DNA from: Bacteroidota bacterium
Lineage (GTDB): Bacteria > Bacteroidota > Bacteroidia > Chitinophagales > Chitinophagaceae
Direction of reading: 5' to 3'
NCBI GenBank assembly: GCA_023436425.1
Contig: JAEZJD010000179.1
Coordinates: 1-7,133, forward strand
Length of the DNA stretch: 7,133 nt
Shown here: positions 1-5,494 of the stretch, piece by piece
Layout: each line of letters begins with the position of its first letter
Position numbering within the stretch: the stretch's first letter is position 1
Notes under the pieces: model-generated
Told to the model about the DNA's origin: nothing
What the model saw: only the letters and a program-made list of their open reading frames with translations
Database searches by the model: none
Translations under genes and position numbers: made by a program

Positions 1-413
1 GTCCACAACCTTTCGTATCCTGTCGGTGCCGTTTCCCGTGCAGACGCATACAAAATTTCTTTACCATCGGCCGACCAACCGCTCGGGAAAGCGCCTGACG
101 GATACCATGTAAGCCGGCGAGGTTCACCACCTTGTGCAGACACTACATACACTTGTGCAACGCCTGACCGGTTGGAAGCAAATGCTATCCATTTTCCGTC
201 CGGAGAAAAGTGAGGAACTGCTTCCTGCGCAGGTGTGCTTGTAATCCGCTTAGCCTCGCCACCATTTTTCGAACTGACCCAAATGTCGCCGCCGTACTCA
301 AATACTATTTGCGACGCACTTATGTCGGGCTGGCGAAGAAGCCGTGTACCTTGCCCAAAAACATGTACCTGCACGAAAAAGAGCGTGAATACAGAGAAAA
401 ACAATTTGGTCAT
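1..413 (-). CDS. Tricorn-like S41 protease / TolB-like beta-propeller protein, N-terminal part (partial)
   Basis: The frame is open from an ATG at 413 to the left edge, giving 137 codons of a longer protein. It begins with a signal peptide (MTKLFFSVF..., hydrophobic to about residue 20, ending VFGQ), so the product should be exported. The mature start LLRQPDIS..QIVFEYGGDIW is typical of Bacteroidota tricorn-protease homologues, in which a PD40 beta-propeller precedes a PDZ and an S41 serine protease domain. Propeller blades are visible: GGDIWV, then HFSPDGKWIAFASNRSG followed by VYVVSAQGGEPRRLTW, then GWSADGKEILYASAR. The catalytic part is outside the window, so a plain TolB/WD40-type propeller protein remains possible. 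The in-frame ATG at 413 was chosen because it places the signal peptide at the N terminus; the ATG slightly upstream is out of frame. A TATTTTTA element at 445-452 (minus strand), about 32 bp upstream, could be a weak Bacteroidota -7 box. Transcription is divergent from the downstream stress-protein gene. Confidence 0.82.
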   Translation of the reverse strand, partial: MTKLFFSVFTLFFVQVHVFGQGTRLLRQPDISASQIVFEYGGDIWVSSKNGGEAKRITSTPAQEAVPHFSPDGKWIAFASNRSGVAQVYVVSAQGGEPRRLTWYPSGAFPSGWSADGKEILYASARETAPTGYERLW

Positions 414-476
414 AAACAGAGTTTGGTGAATGTTGATAATTCATTAAAAATAATGGAAGAAATGAATTTCTAATCC

Positions 477-542
477 ATTTTATACGAGCGGCGAAGTCCT
501 TGCCTCCTCCAGGCTGACGATCATGCGACCGCATAATAAAAT
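477..542. repeat. Imperfect inverted repeat in the divergent spacer
   Basis: In the 183-bp spacer between two divergent genes, ATTTTAT (477-483) followed by GCGG (488-491) is mirrored by CCGC (529-532) followed by ATAAAAT (536-542). The arms are about 14-15 bp and differ by one base in length, with mismatches between the two blocks. They enclose about 37 bp of more GC-rich sequence. The unit could be a small dispersed palindromic element (REP- or MITE-like) or a regulatory site. No gene is supported in this spacer; a minus-strand frame crossing it lacks any recognisable product. Confidence 0.4.
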
Positions 543-596
543 AATCACCTTAGAAGCAGTGGCACTGTTTTTTCAACATTCGAAAAAAAGATATTT

Positions 597-1103
597 ATGA
601 GCGATACACAAGATTTGCATCATAGCAAAGCGATTGAAAAGCTTAAGGAGTTAGCATCGGCAGAAGACATTTGTATGTTTGCTACAAACCTGGCTCAGCG
701 TCCAATTGCTGCACGGCCAATGAGCACACAAGAAGTGGACGATGAGGGGAACATTTGGTTCCTTAGTCCAAAAAGCAGCGATAAAAATTACGACATTCAA
801 CACAACAGTGAAGTGCAGTTGTTTTACTCCAACAAAAGCAGTTCAGAATTTTTAAGTGTGTTCGGTACAGCCACGATATTGCAGGATCGGGAGAAAGCAA
901 AAGAAATGTGGTCGCCGCTGCTAAAAACATGGTTCACGAAAGGTGTTGATGATCCCGAACTTACCATCATTAAAGTAACACCTGTGGATGCTTACTACTG
1001 GGATACAAAAAGCAACAAAGCAGTAGCTCTTCTAAAGATTGTCGCCGGCGCTGTGTCCGGAAAAACAATGGATGATGGCATCCAGGGTAAAATAAATGTT
1101 TGA
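597..1103 (+). CDS. General stress protein 26-like flavoprotein (PNPOx-like fold)
   Basis: This 168-aa protein belongs to the pyridoxamine 5'-phosphate oxidase-like split-barrel superfamily, in the 'general stress protein 26' group (COG3871 / Pyrid_ox_like). Members are small cytosolic dimers that bind FMN or related flavins; their substrates are mostly unknown. Visible family features are RPIAARPMS (residues 35-43), EVDDEGNIWFLSP (46-58), the strand VQLFYSNKSSSEFLSVFGTA (73-92), W105, WFTKGVDDPEL (112-122) and AYYWD (132-136). The length is normal for the family. The C-terminal tail (about 140-168) is Gly/Lys-rich and less conserved, as is common in Bacteroidota homologues. The ATG at 597 follows an A-rich leader (cgaaaaaaag) rather than a strong Shine-Dalgarno. 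The gene stands alone: it is divergent from the protease-like gene on its left and ends at a strong hairpin terminator. Family assignment is firm; the physiological reaction is not known from sequence. Confidence 0.9.
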   Translation: MSDTQDLHHSKAIEKLKELASAEDICMFATNLAQRPIAARPMSTQEVDDEGNIWFLSPKSSDKNYDIQHNSEVQLFYSNKSSSEFLSVFGTATILQDREKAKEMWSPLLKTWFTKGVDDPELTIIKVTPVDAYYWDTKSNKAVALLKIVAGAVSGKTMDDGIQGKINV

Positions 1104-1130
1104 TTTGCAGAAAGAAAACTCCGAATTAAA

Positions 1131-1156
1131 AAAAAGCCCTCAGGAGAGGGCTTTTT
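1131..1156. terminator. Bidirectional intrinsic terminator
   Basis: A perfect 11-bp stem, AAAAAGCCCTC (1131-1141) with GAGGGCTTTTT (1146-1156), closes on the tetraloop AGGA. The T-run on either strand gives a U-tract in both directions, and extra A residues at 1128-1130 extend it for the minus-strand transcript. It lies between the convergent ends of the stress-protein gene (1103) and the DUF4476 gene (1167), so it can terminate both. Confidence 0.93.
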
Positions 1157-1166
1157 AGGTGTAAGT

Positions 1167-2840
1167 CTAATATTGGTTTTGCCGTATGTATGCTGCAAAA
1201 TCGTCTCGATATGCCTGCGTACTAAACAAGTTGTACAACGTACTGACATTCGCAGGATCAGTTAATTGTCTGTATACAAGCTTTGCAAGCTCAAGGCGAT
1301 TATTTTCATCACTTAACAAACTAATCAGCTGAAAAGCCTGTGAACTTGTGAAATAGTTGGTCGTTGTAGAAACTGCATCTTTGATAGCCGTATACTTCGC
1401 ACCGGGGAACCACTGTCCGCGAACATTATTATACAGAGATGTAAATGAAGCATCCGTCATCGGTGTTCTGTACGTATTGTTGTAACTGCCGCCATACGAA
1501 CCACTACTGTTATTATTTATGTAAGCTGCTAAATCGTCTTTGTAAGCCTGCGTAGTAAACAAATTGTATAATGTACTGACATTCGCAGGATCAGTAAGTT
1601 TGCGATAAACAAGCTTTGCAAGCTCCAGCCGATTATTTTCATCACTTAGCAAGGCAATCAACTGGTAGGCCTGTGCGCTTGTAAAATAATTCGTAGTAGT
1701 TGACAAAGCGTCTTTGATTACGGTATACTTCGTTCCCGGGAACCACTGACCACGAGCATTGTTATATATGGAATTAAAGCTCGCATCAGACATAGGTGTA
1801 CGGTAGGTGTTGGCGTTGTTGGCTGTGCCACCATAGTATTGAATGTACCTCGCCAGTTCATCCTTACTGGTTTGGCTCTGCAGAATATCGTACATGATAC
1901 CAAAATTGTTTACGTCGGTAATTCTGCGATATGACACTTTCGCGAGTTCTAATCTGCTTGCTTCATCCGGCGCCAATTGAACGAGTTGCCGTGCCTGGTA
2001 CGAGGTGAAATAGTTGTTTGTATTGGCGAATGCATCTCTCAACGCCGACATTCTGGAGCTTGCGTAGTACTGATTATAAATGCTTTGATACAGCGTGTTG
2101 AAATTGTAATCTGACATTGGCGACGCATACGCATTATAGTTACCGCTATTGTTGTAGGCGGTCGTATTGTTGTAGGTATTATTGTAAGTAGTAATATAGC
2201 CGGATAATTCATCTCTAGCTGCCTTGCTGCGCAACAAGTTTGATACTATCGTATACTGTGAAGGATCGGTAATCAGGCTGTAGGCATCCTTCGCAAGCTG
2301 AAGGCGTGCACTTTCACCATTAATCAATTGCAGCAGTTGACTTACCTGACTACTAGTGAAGTAAGTGGAACTGTTATTAAAAGTGTTTGTCAGTTGCATC
2401 AATCGGCTTCTGCTGCTTCGGATCTGACGAATTGAATTGTACAGATTGGTAAACGCAGTTGAGGAAATAGGTGTTCTGCTGCTGACTGCGTCTGTGCTTC
2501 TCGTTGTTATTCTTTTTTCCCGGTATTGCAAACTGCCATTGGCTGCAATAGTAACGACCATGTCGTAACCTTCACGAACAGTAAAAGAAGTGTTGGTACT
2601 GTTGTTCCACCGATTATTTGTAGTGTTTAGCGTCTTTACCTGCAGGGTATGCTGTCCCGGCTGTACTGCAGGAATTGTGATCACGTTCGCTGCTGTGCCG
2701 GCGTTATAGGTGACATCGTCAATGATGATCTGTCTTTCCCGGTTACCATTTACCTGCACAGTAACCGTACTGTTGATTGTTTGCGCACAAACCGAAACGG
2801 CCACTACACTACTGATCAAAAAGCTTAATAGTGTTTTCAT
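1167..2840 (-). CDS. Secreted protein with four tandem DUF4476 repeats
   Basis: From the ATG at 2840 this encodes 557 aa. An in-frame TTG at 2849 would add three residues, but the ATG places MKTLLSFLISSV...VCAQ directly as a signal peptide and is preferred. After the signal comes a short beta-rich domain (about residues 21-105; VTVQVNGNRERQIIIDD, and PGQHTLQVKTLN resembling a PEGA-like or carbohydrate-binding-type fold). Four DUF4476 units follow at about 124-216, 241-334, 349-441 and 460-552. Each has the pattern F..LY/IY, a YFTS.QA.QL core, an R.(E/Q)LAK..Y...TD segment, and a terminal (K/R)D(E/D).A.YI. Units 3 and 4 are nearly the same, while unit 1 is the most divergent. The linkers are rich in Asn, Tyr, Thr and Ser. 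DUF4476 has no established function; it is common in Bacteroidota exported proteins. The gene is monocistronic, ends at the shared terminator, and is divergent from the iron permease gene. Confidence 0.88.
   Translation of the reverse strand: MKTLLSFLISSVVAVSVCAQTINSTVTVQVNGNRERQIIIDDVTYNAGTAANVITIPAVQPGQHTLQVKTLNTTNNRWNNSTNTSFTVREGYDMVVTIAANGSLQYREKRITTRSTDAVSSRTPISSTAFTNLYNSIRQIRSSRSRLMQLTNTFNNSSTYFTSSQVSQLLQLINGESARLQLAKDAYSLITDPSQYTIVSNLLRSKAARDELSGYITTYNNTYNNTTAYNNSGNYNAYASPMSDYNFNTLYQSIYNQYYASSRMSALRDAFANTNNYFTSYQARQLVQLAPDEASRLELAKVSYRRITDVNNFGIMYDILQSQTSKDELARYIQYYGGTANNANTYRTPMSDASFNSIYNNARGQWFPGTKYTVIKDALSTTTNYFTSAQAYQLIALLSDENNRLELAKLVYRKLTDPANVSTLYNLFTTQAYKDDLAAYINNNSSGSYGGSYNNTYRTPMTDASFTSLYNNVRGQWFPGAKYTAIKDAVSTTTNYFTSSQAFQLISLLSDENNRLELAKLVYRQLTDPANVSTLYNLFSTQAYRDDFAAYIRQNQY
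1185..1463 (-). repeat. DUF4476 unit 4 (recent duplicate of unit 3)
   Basis: This stretch encodes the last DUF4476 unit. Its DNA is closely similar to unit 3, offset by 333 bp (111 codons). A 23-bp run at 1240-1262 is identical to 1573-1595. At the protein level about 78 of 92 aligned residues match by manual comparison. Confidence 0.8.
1518..1796 (-). repeat. DUF4476 unit 3
   Basis: This encodes the third DUF4476 unit, the closest copy of unit 4. The more divergent units 2 and 1 lie at about 1839-2120 and 2193-2471 and align only at the protein level (YFTS.QA.QL and R.ELAK..Y cores). Confidence 0.8.
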
Positions 2841-2873
2841 ATATTTCAATTTAGTTTAAACGTTTATGTGGCT

Positions 2874-2910
2874 CAAAGTTTATACCAGTGAGCACCTACA
2901 CCGTCTACAA
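2874..2910 (-). promoter_or_regulatory. Possible Bacteroidota-type promoter for the DUF4476 gene
   Basis: Read on the minus strand, TATAAACTTTG (2884-2874) approximates the Bacteroidota -7 box TAnnTTTG with one extra spacer base, and TTG (2910-2908) could serve as the -33 element. It lies about 34 bp upstream of the ATG. The match is imperfect and no experimental or comparative support is available. Confidence 0.25.
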
Positions 2911-2971
2911 TTTCAGCACTGGCATGCCTGTTTAATGGTAAACAATACTAATCACATTCATCAAACAAACT

Positions 2972-3463
2972 ATGACACAACAACTAAGCAAAACACCAGG
3001 ATTCTTTGAAAGATTCGCATCAAAGGTTACTATGGCCGCCGGCAGCACCGGAGCCTTTATTATCGCTTTTCTTTTTGTACTAATCTGGGGCACTACCGGC
3101 CCATATTTCCATTATTCTACCAACTGGCAGTTGGTCATTAATACAGCAACAACCATCATCACTTTCCTGATGGTGTTTATTATACAAAAAGCACAGAACA
3201 AGGATGCATTGGCTATTCAGTTGAAACTGAATGAACTTGTTGCTGCGCACGAGCTAGCTAGCAATAGGCTAGTGAATGTGGAAAATATGACTGAAGATGA
3301 GTTGCGGGTTATACAAAAATATTATGGGAAGCTTAGCGAATTCGCGAAGAAAGAAGAAAACCTTCAGCAATCTCATTCCATTGAAGAAGCCCAAGAAAGC
3401 CATGAATTAAAGGAAGAAATGGAGAAAGAGGTAAAGGAGAAATTTGGAAAAGACCCTGAATAA
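2972..3463 (+). CDS. Low-affinity iron permease family membrane protein
   Basis: This 163-aa protein matches the bacterial low-affinity iron permease family (PF04120, COG5478), distantly related to yeast Fet4. Two membrane helices are visible, at about residues 24-46 (GSTGAFIIAFLFVLIWG..GP.F) and 52-73 (WQLVINTATTIITFLMVFII). They are followed by the family's strongest motif, QKAQNKDALAIQLKLNELV (72-90). The remainder (about 105-163) is highly charged, rich in Glu and Lys, and probably a cytoplasmic helical or coiled-coil tail. Transport activity has not been shown for most bacterial members, so an iron role is only by family name. The ATG at 2972 follows an AT-rich leader and is the first in frame. 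The gene is divergent from the DUF4476 gene and convergent with the next gene, with only 10 bp between stop codons and no obvious hairpin in the gap. Confidence 0.85.
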   Translation: MTQQLSKTPGFFERFASKVTMAAGSTGAFIIAFLFVLIWGTTGPYFHYSTNWQLVINTATTIITFLMVFIIQKAQNKDALAIQLKLNELVAAHELASNRLVNVENMTEDELRVIQKYYGKLSEFAKKEENLQQSHSIEEAQESHELKEEMEKEVKEKFGKDPE

Positions 3464-3473
3464 AAGACTGTTT

Positions 3474-4724
3474 CTATTTTCTCTCAGTTTGATTCAGTGG
3501 TTCATCGTAGATCCACCTGCTTTTTCGCACGGCTACTACCATTATTAAAATGGATAATGGAAACAAGACGCTAAAGACAAGCAACAGTTCACTTGCATAA
3601 GGAATAGCAGTTCTGCTCACAGCAGCAAGCGCTGTGATCATCAGTAATATTTCTGTTGTAAAAAATGGAATGAGGAACAGTTTTACAGCCGCAGTAAATG
3701 TTTTGCTCTGCAATTGTTGATTTATTACCGCGAAAACAAACAGACTAATAAATCCAAGCAAAACAAGATGCAAATAGCCGATTACGAAATCTCTGACGCG
3801 GTAAGCCAGCGACGCAATAAATGGCAACGCACTCATCAACTGCAGGATTAACTTGAATGTGAATGCAAGCAGAGAAATAATTAAAAATCTCGTCGTCAAC
3901 CCAGGCGACCAACGCATCTCTTTTATTTGTTTTAAAAGGAAAACGAATGCTACAACTTGAATAGCAGCAGCAACACCGCCAACTATGTTCAGCCATATGG
4001 AAGGTTGGTGCCACAGTACGGACAATGCATACGCAGGAATGCAGGCGATGTTGAACAAAAGGAAAGCTGCTTGTCCGCCCTTTACTTTCTGCGCTTCGGC
4101 CATCTTGTAAAAAATTGCAAGAACGATAAAGCTGAAAAAGCCGTTGTATTGAAAGTGCAGAAAAAAATAGATTGCATCGTAGTATAATGCCGTTCCTTGT
4201 TTTCCAGCGACAATCAAAGGACCGGTGGCAAAGGGACCAACGGTTGACAACACCAGGTAAATCAATCCCCAACGTAGAAACTGGTGCGAAACCGTGACGA
4301 TAAGACCTCTTTGTGCCCGCCACAGTATTACTGCCCAGTAAATGCCTGAGATCAACGAAAGCGTCGAAAACGTGATGCTCACTGCCTTATACCCCTGCAG
4401 CGGAAAACTTATGAGCATTCCATAAGCCGAAAACAGCATCAACGCTGCAATATTCCTCCAGTGCAGGTGTTTTACTTTATCCGTCACCTCCGGAAAGTAC
4501 CGGAGTGTAAGGGCAAACAGAACCGGCATTACCCACCCGCCGAATGCAAAATGAGAATGACCATGCAATATGTTTTTGTACTGCAATGGAAAGCTCTCGA
4601 AGAATGGAAAGGAGCGCATCAACACACCAATAAGTGATAGCAAAAACAGATTAACGAAAGATGCAATTAACAATACAGCCTGTAGCCTTTTTCCATTTTT
4701 TGTATTTGGTTGCCCGATTATCAT
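3474..4724 (-). CDS. 12-helix membrane protein resembling haem-copper oxidase subunit I (cbb3/NnrS-like), function unknown
   Basis: This 416-aa integral membrane protein has about twelve predicted helices, near residues 15-37, 57-77, 92-110, 116-136, 150-172, 181-206, 219-238, 242-264, 278-300, 312-335, 343-368 and 377-399. Histidines sit at places that recall haem-binding sites: LHGHSHFAFGGWV (H54, H56, H58) at helix 2, FLHFQYNGF (H190) in helix 6, and GYLHLVLLGF (H319) in helix 10. Twelve helices with His in helices II, VI and X is the outline of oxidase subunit I, and NnrS-type proteins share it. However, the His-His pair of helix VII and the HxH of helix X that hold CuB and haem a3 are absent. 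An oxygen-reducing role is therefore unlikely; a haem-binding or oxidase-accessory role is an inference. Bacteroidota homologues are usually labelled hypothetical or cbb3-type subunit I-like. The ATG at 4724 is the natural start. It is divergent from the ba3 oxidase operon across a 113-bp spacer. Confidence 0.7.
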   Translation of the reverse strand: MIIGQPNTKNGKRLQAVLLIASFVNLFLLSLIGVLMRSFPFFESFPLQYKNILHGHSHFAFGGWVMPVLFALTLRYFPEVTDKVKHLHWRNIAALMLFSAYGMLISFPLQGYKAVSITFSTLSLISGIYWAVILWRAQRGLIVTVSHQFLRWGLIYLVLSTVGPFATGPLIVAGKQGTALYYDAIYFFLHFQYNGFFSFIVLAIFYKMAEAQKVKGGQAAFLLFNIACIPAYALSVLWHQPSIWLNIVGGVAAAIQVVAFVFLLKQIKEMRWSPGLTTRFLIISLLAFTFKLILQLMSALPFIASLAYRVRDFVIGYLHLVLLGFISLFVFAVINQQLQSKTFTAAVKLFLIPFFTTEILLMITALAAVSRTAIPYASELLLVFSVLFPLSILIMVVAVRKSRWIYDEPLNQTERK

Positions 4725-4795
4725 CAGATAAATGCAAAGAACGATGACAGAAGAATATTTCTATGATGAAAATCAGTTTTTATCTTTAGCGTATT

Positions 4796-4807
4796 GCAAA
4801 ATTTTGC
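4796..4807. promoter_or_regulatory. Perfect 12-bp palindrome in the oxidase operon leader, possible operator
   Basis: GCAAAATTTTGC is a perfect palindrome lying 30 bp before the subunit IIa start, in the spacer shared with the divergent membrane-protein gene. The flanks extend it to TTGCAAAATTTTGCGA with one mismatched pair. A TATCTTTA element (4781-4788) just upstream loosely resembles the Bacteroidota -7 box, so the palindrome would fall near or just downstream of transcription initiation. No regulator can be named from this. Confidence 0.35.
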
Positions 4808-4837
4808 GACAACTGTTTTTCAAACTAAAACTAACTG

Positions 4838-4993
4838 ATGGAACCAACCGATTTAAAAACTCAGGACACTGCTGATCTTGAGTTTGACAAAAATTTTAAG
4901 CCTAAAGGTGCTATTGCCTTTTTTATTCTCCTCATCATTTTGGGAGCTATTATTTGGTACGGAATCTATTTTCTCATGCTGAAAAGAACCTAA
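4838..4993 (+). CDS. cbaD: ba3-type cytochrome c oxidase subunit IIa
   Basis: This 51-aa gene is the first of the oxidase operon. An acidic N terminus (MEPTDLKTQDTADLEFD) leads to KPKGAIAFFILLIILGAI and a single membrane helix (about residues 24-48) ending in LKRT. The KPKGA(I/L)A start and the W.G(I/V)Y pattern match subunit IIa of the Thermus ba3 oxidase (CoxIIa family, PF08113), a one-helix peptide that packs against subunits I and II and fills the place of the first helix of a normal two-helix subunit II. It is longer than the 34-aa Thermus protein by its N-terminal extension. Its position directly before subunit II, with 9 bp between stop and next start, supports the call. It is easily missed because of its size. 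The ATG at 4838 is the only reasonable start. Confidence 0.87.
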   Translation: MEPTDLKTQDTADLEFDKNFKPKGAIAFFILLIILGAIIWYGIYFLMLKRT

Positions 4994-5002
4994 ACCACGT
5001 TT

Positions 5003-5458
5003 ATGAAATTCGACATTTTCGAAAAAAGAGTTTTAATCATCACGGGAGTTGTTCTCGGCGTTTTTATCTTTTCCATGTTGTATGCGCGGGGGAAATACAA
5101 CGATCTGCCCGAATGTGTCCCGTTCGATAAAGCATACATAGAACCCAAAGTCACCCAGCTCGACGACCACACCTACCAGGTTTTTGCCGTAGCACAAATG
5201 TGGCAATTTCAGCCGTCGCAGATTTACATTCCGGTAGGCAGCGATGTCGATTTTTTCCTCACATCAAAAGATGTTGTTCATGGGTTCAATATCGTAGAAA
5301 AGAACGTAAACCTCATGGCGGTTTATGGCAATATCAACAAGCAAACAGTAAAGTTTGATAAACCCGGAACCTACAAGATCACCTGCCACGAGTATTGTGG
5401 CATCGGGCACCAAAACATGCAGGCGGAAGTGATTGTAAACGATCCGAATGCTAAGTAA
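5003..5458 (+). CDS. cbaB: ba3-type cytochrome c oxidase subunit II (CuA subunit)
   Basis: This 151-aa protein is the electron-entry subunit of the terminal oxidase. One N-terminal membrane anchor (about residues 9-27, VLIITGVVLGVFIFSML) is followed by a periplasmic cupredoxin domain. The dinuclear copper CuA site is complete: H93 in DVVHGFNI, then C128, E130 (backbone ligand), C132, H136 and M139 in CHEYCGIGHQNM. The aromatic stretch MWQFQP (66-71) corresponds to the conserved tryptophan region used for electron transfer from cytochrome c. Having a single anchor helix rather than two is characteristic of B-type (ba3) oxidases, with the missing helix supplied by subunit IIa encoded just upstream. 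Length and motifs are normal for the family. The gene starts 9 bp after subunit IIa and ends 36 bp before subunit I, so the three are almost surely one transcript. Confidence 0.95.
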   Translation: MKFDIFEKRVLIITGVVLGVFIFSMLYARGKYNDLPECVPFDKAYIEPKVTQLDDHTYQVFAVAQMWQFQPSQIYIPVGSDVDFFLTSKDVVHGFNIVEKNVNLMAVYGNINKQTVKFDKPGTYKITCHEYCGIGHQNMQAEVIVNDPNAK

Positions 5459-5494
5459 CAAACCAAAAACAACTCCTTTCTAAAACCAGGACTG

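Noticed and set aside
210..473. 87-codon plus-strand frame antisense to the tricorn-like gene
   Set aside because: It is antisense to a gene with a clear signal peptide and PD40 motifs. The predicted peptide has an unnatural Cys/Arg-rich start and no family features.
298..534. 78-codon minus-strand frame crossing the divergent spacer and the protease-like gene start
   Set aside because: It overlaps the signal peptide region of the tricorn-like gene in another frame, has no recognisable domain, and its N-terminal part is spacer sequence containing the inverted repeat.
1131..1156. Short inverted repeat considered as an insertion-element end or attachment site
   Set aside because: A perfect GC stem flanked by A and T runs between convergent stop codons is fully explained as a bidirectional intrinsic terminator.
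2841..2849. TTG at 2849 as the start of the DUF4476 gene
   Set aside because: The ATG nine bases downstream gives a standard signal peptide start; the TTG adds only three residues and has no better leader.
3745..4323. 192-codon minus-strand frame inside the 12-helix membrane protein gene
   Set aside because: It is the same strand in another frame; the translation is Cys/Arg/Ser-rich without domains, whereas the enclosing frame gives a coherent 12-helix protein.
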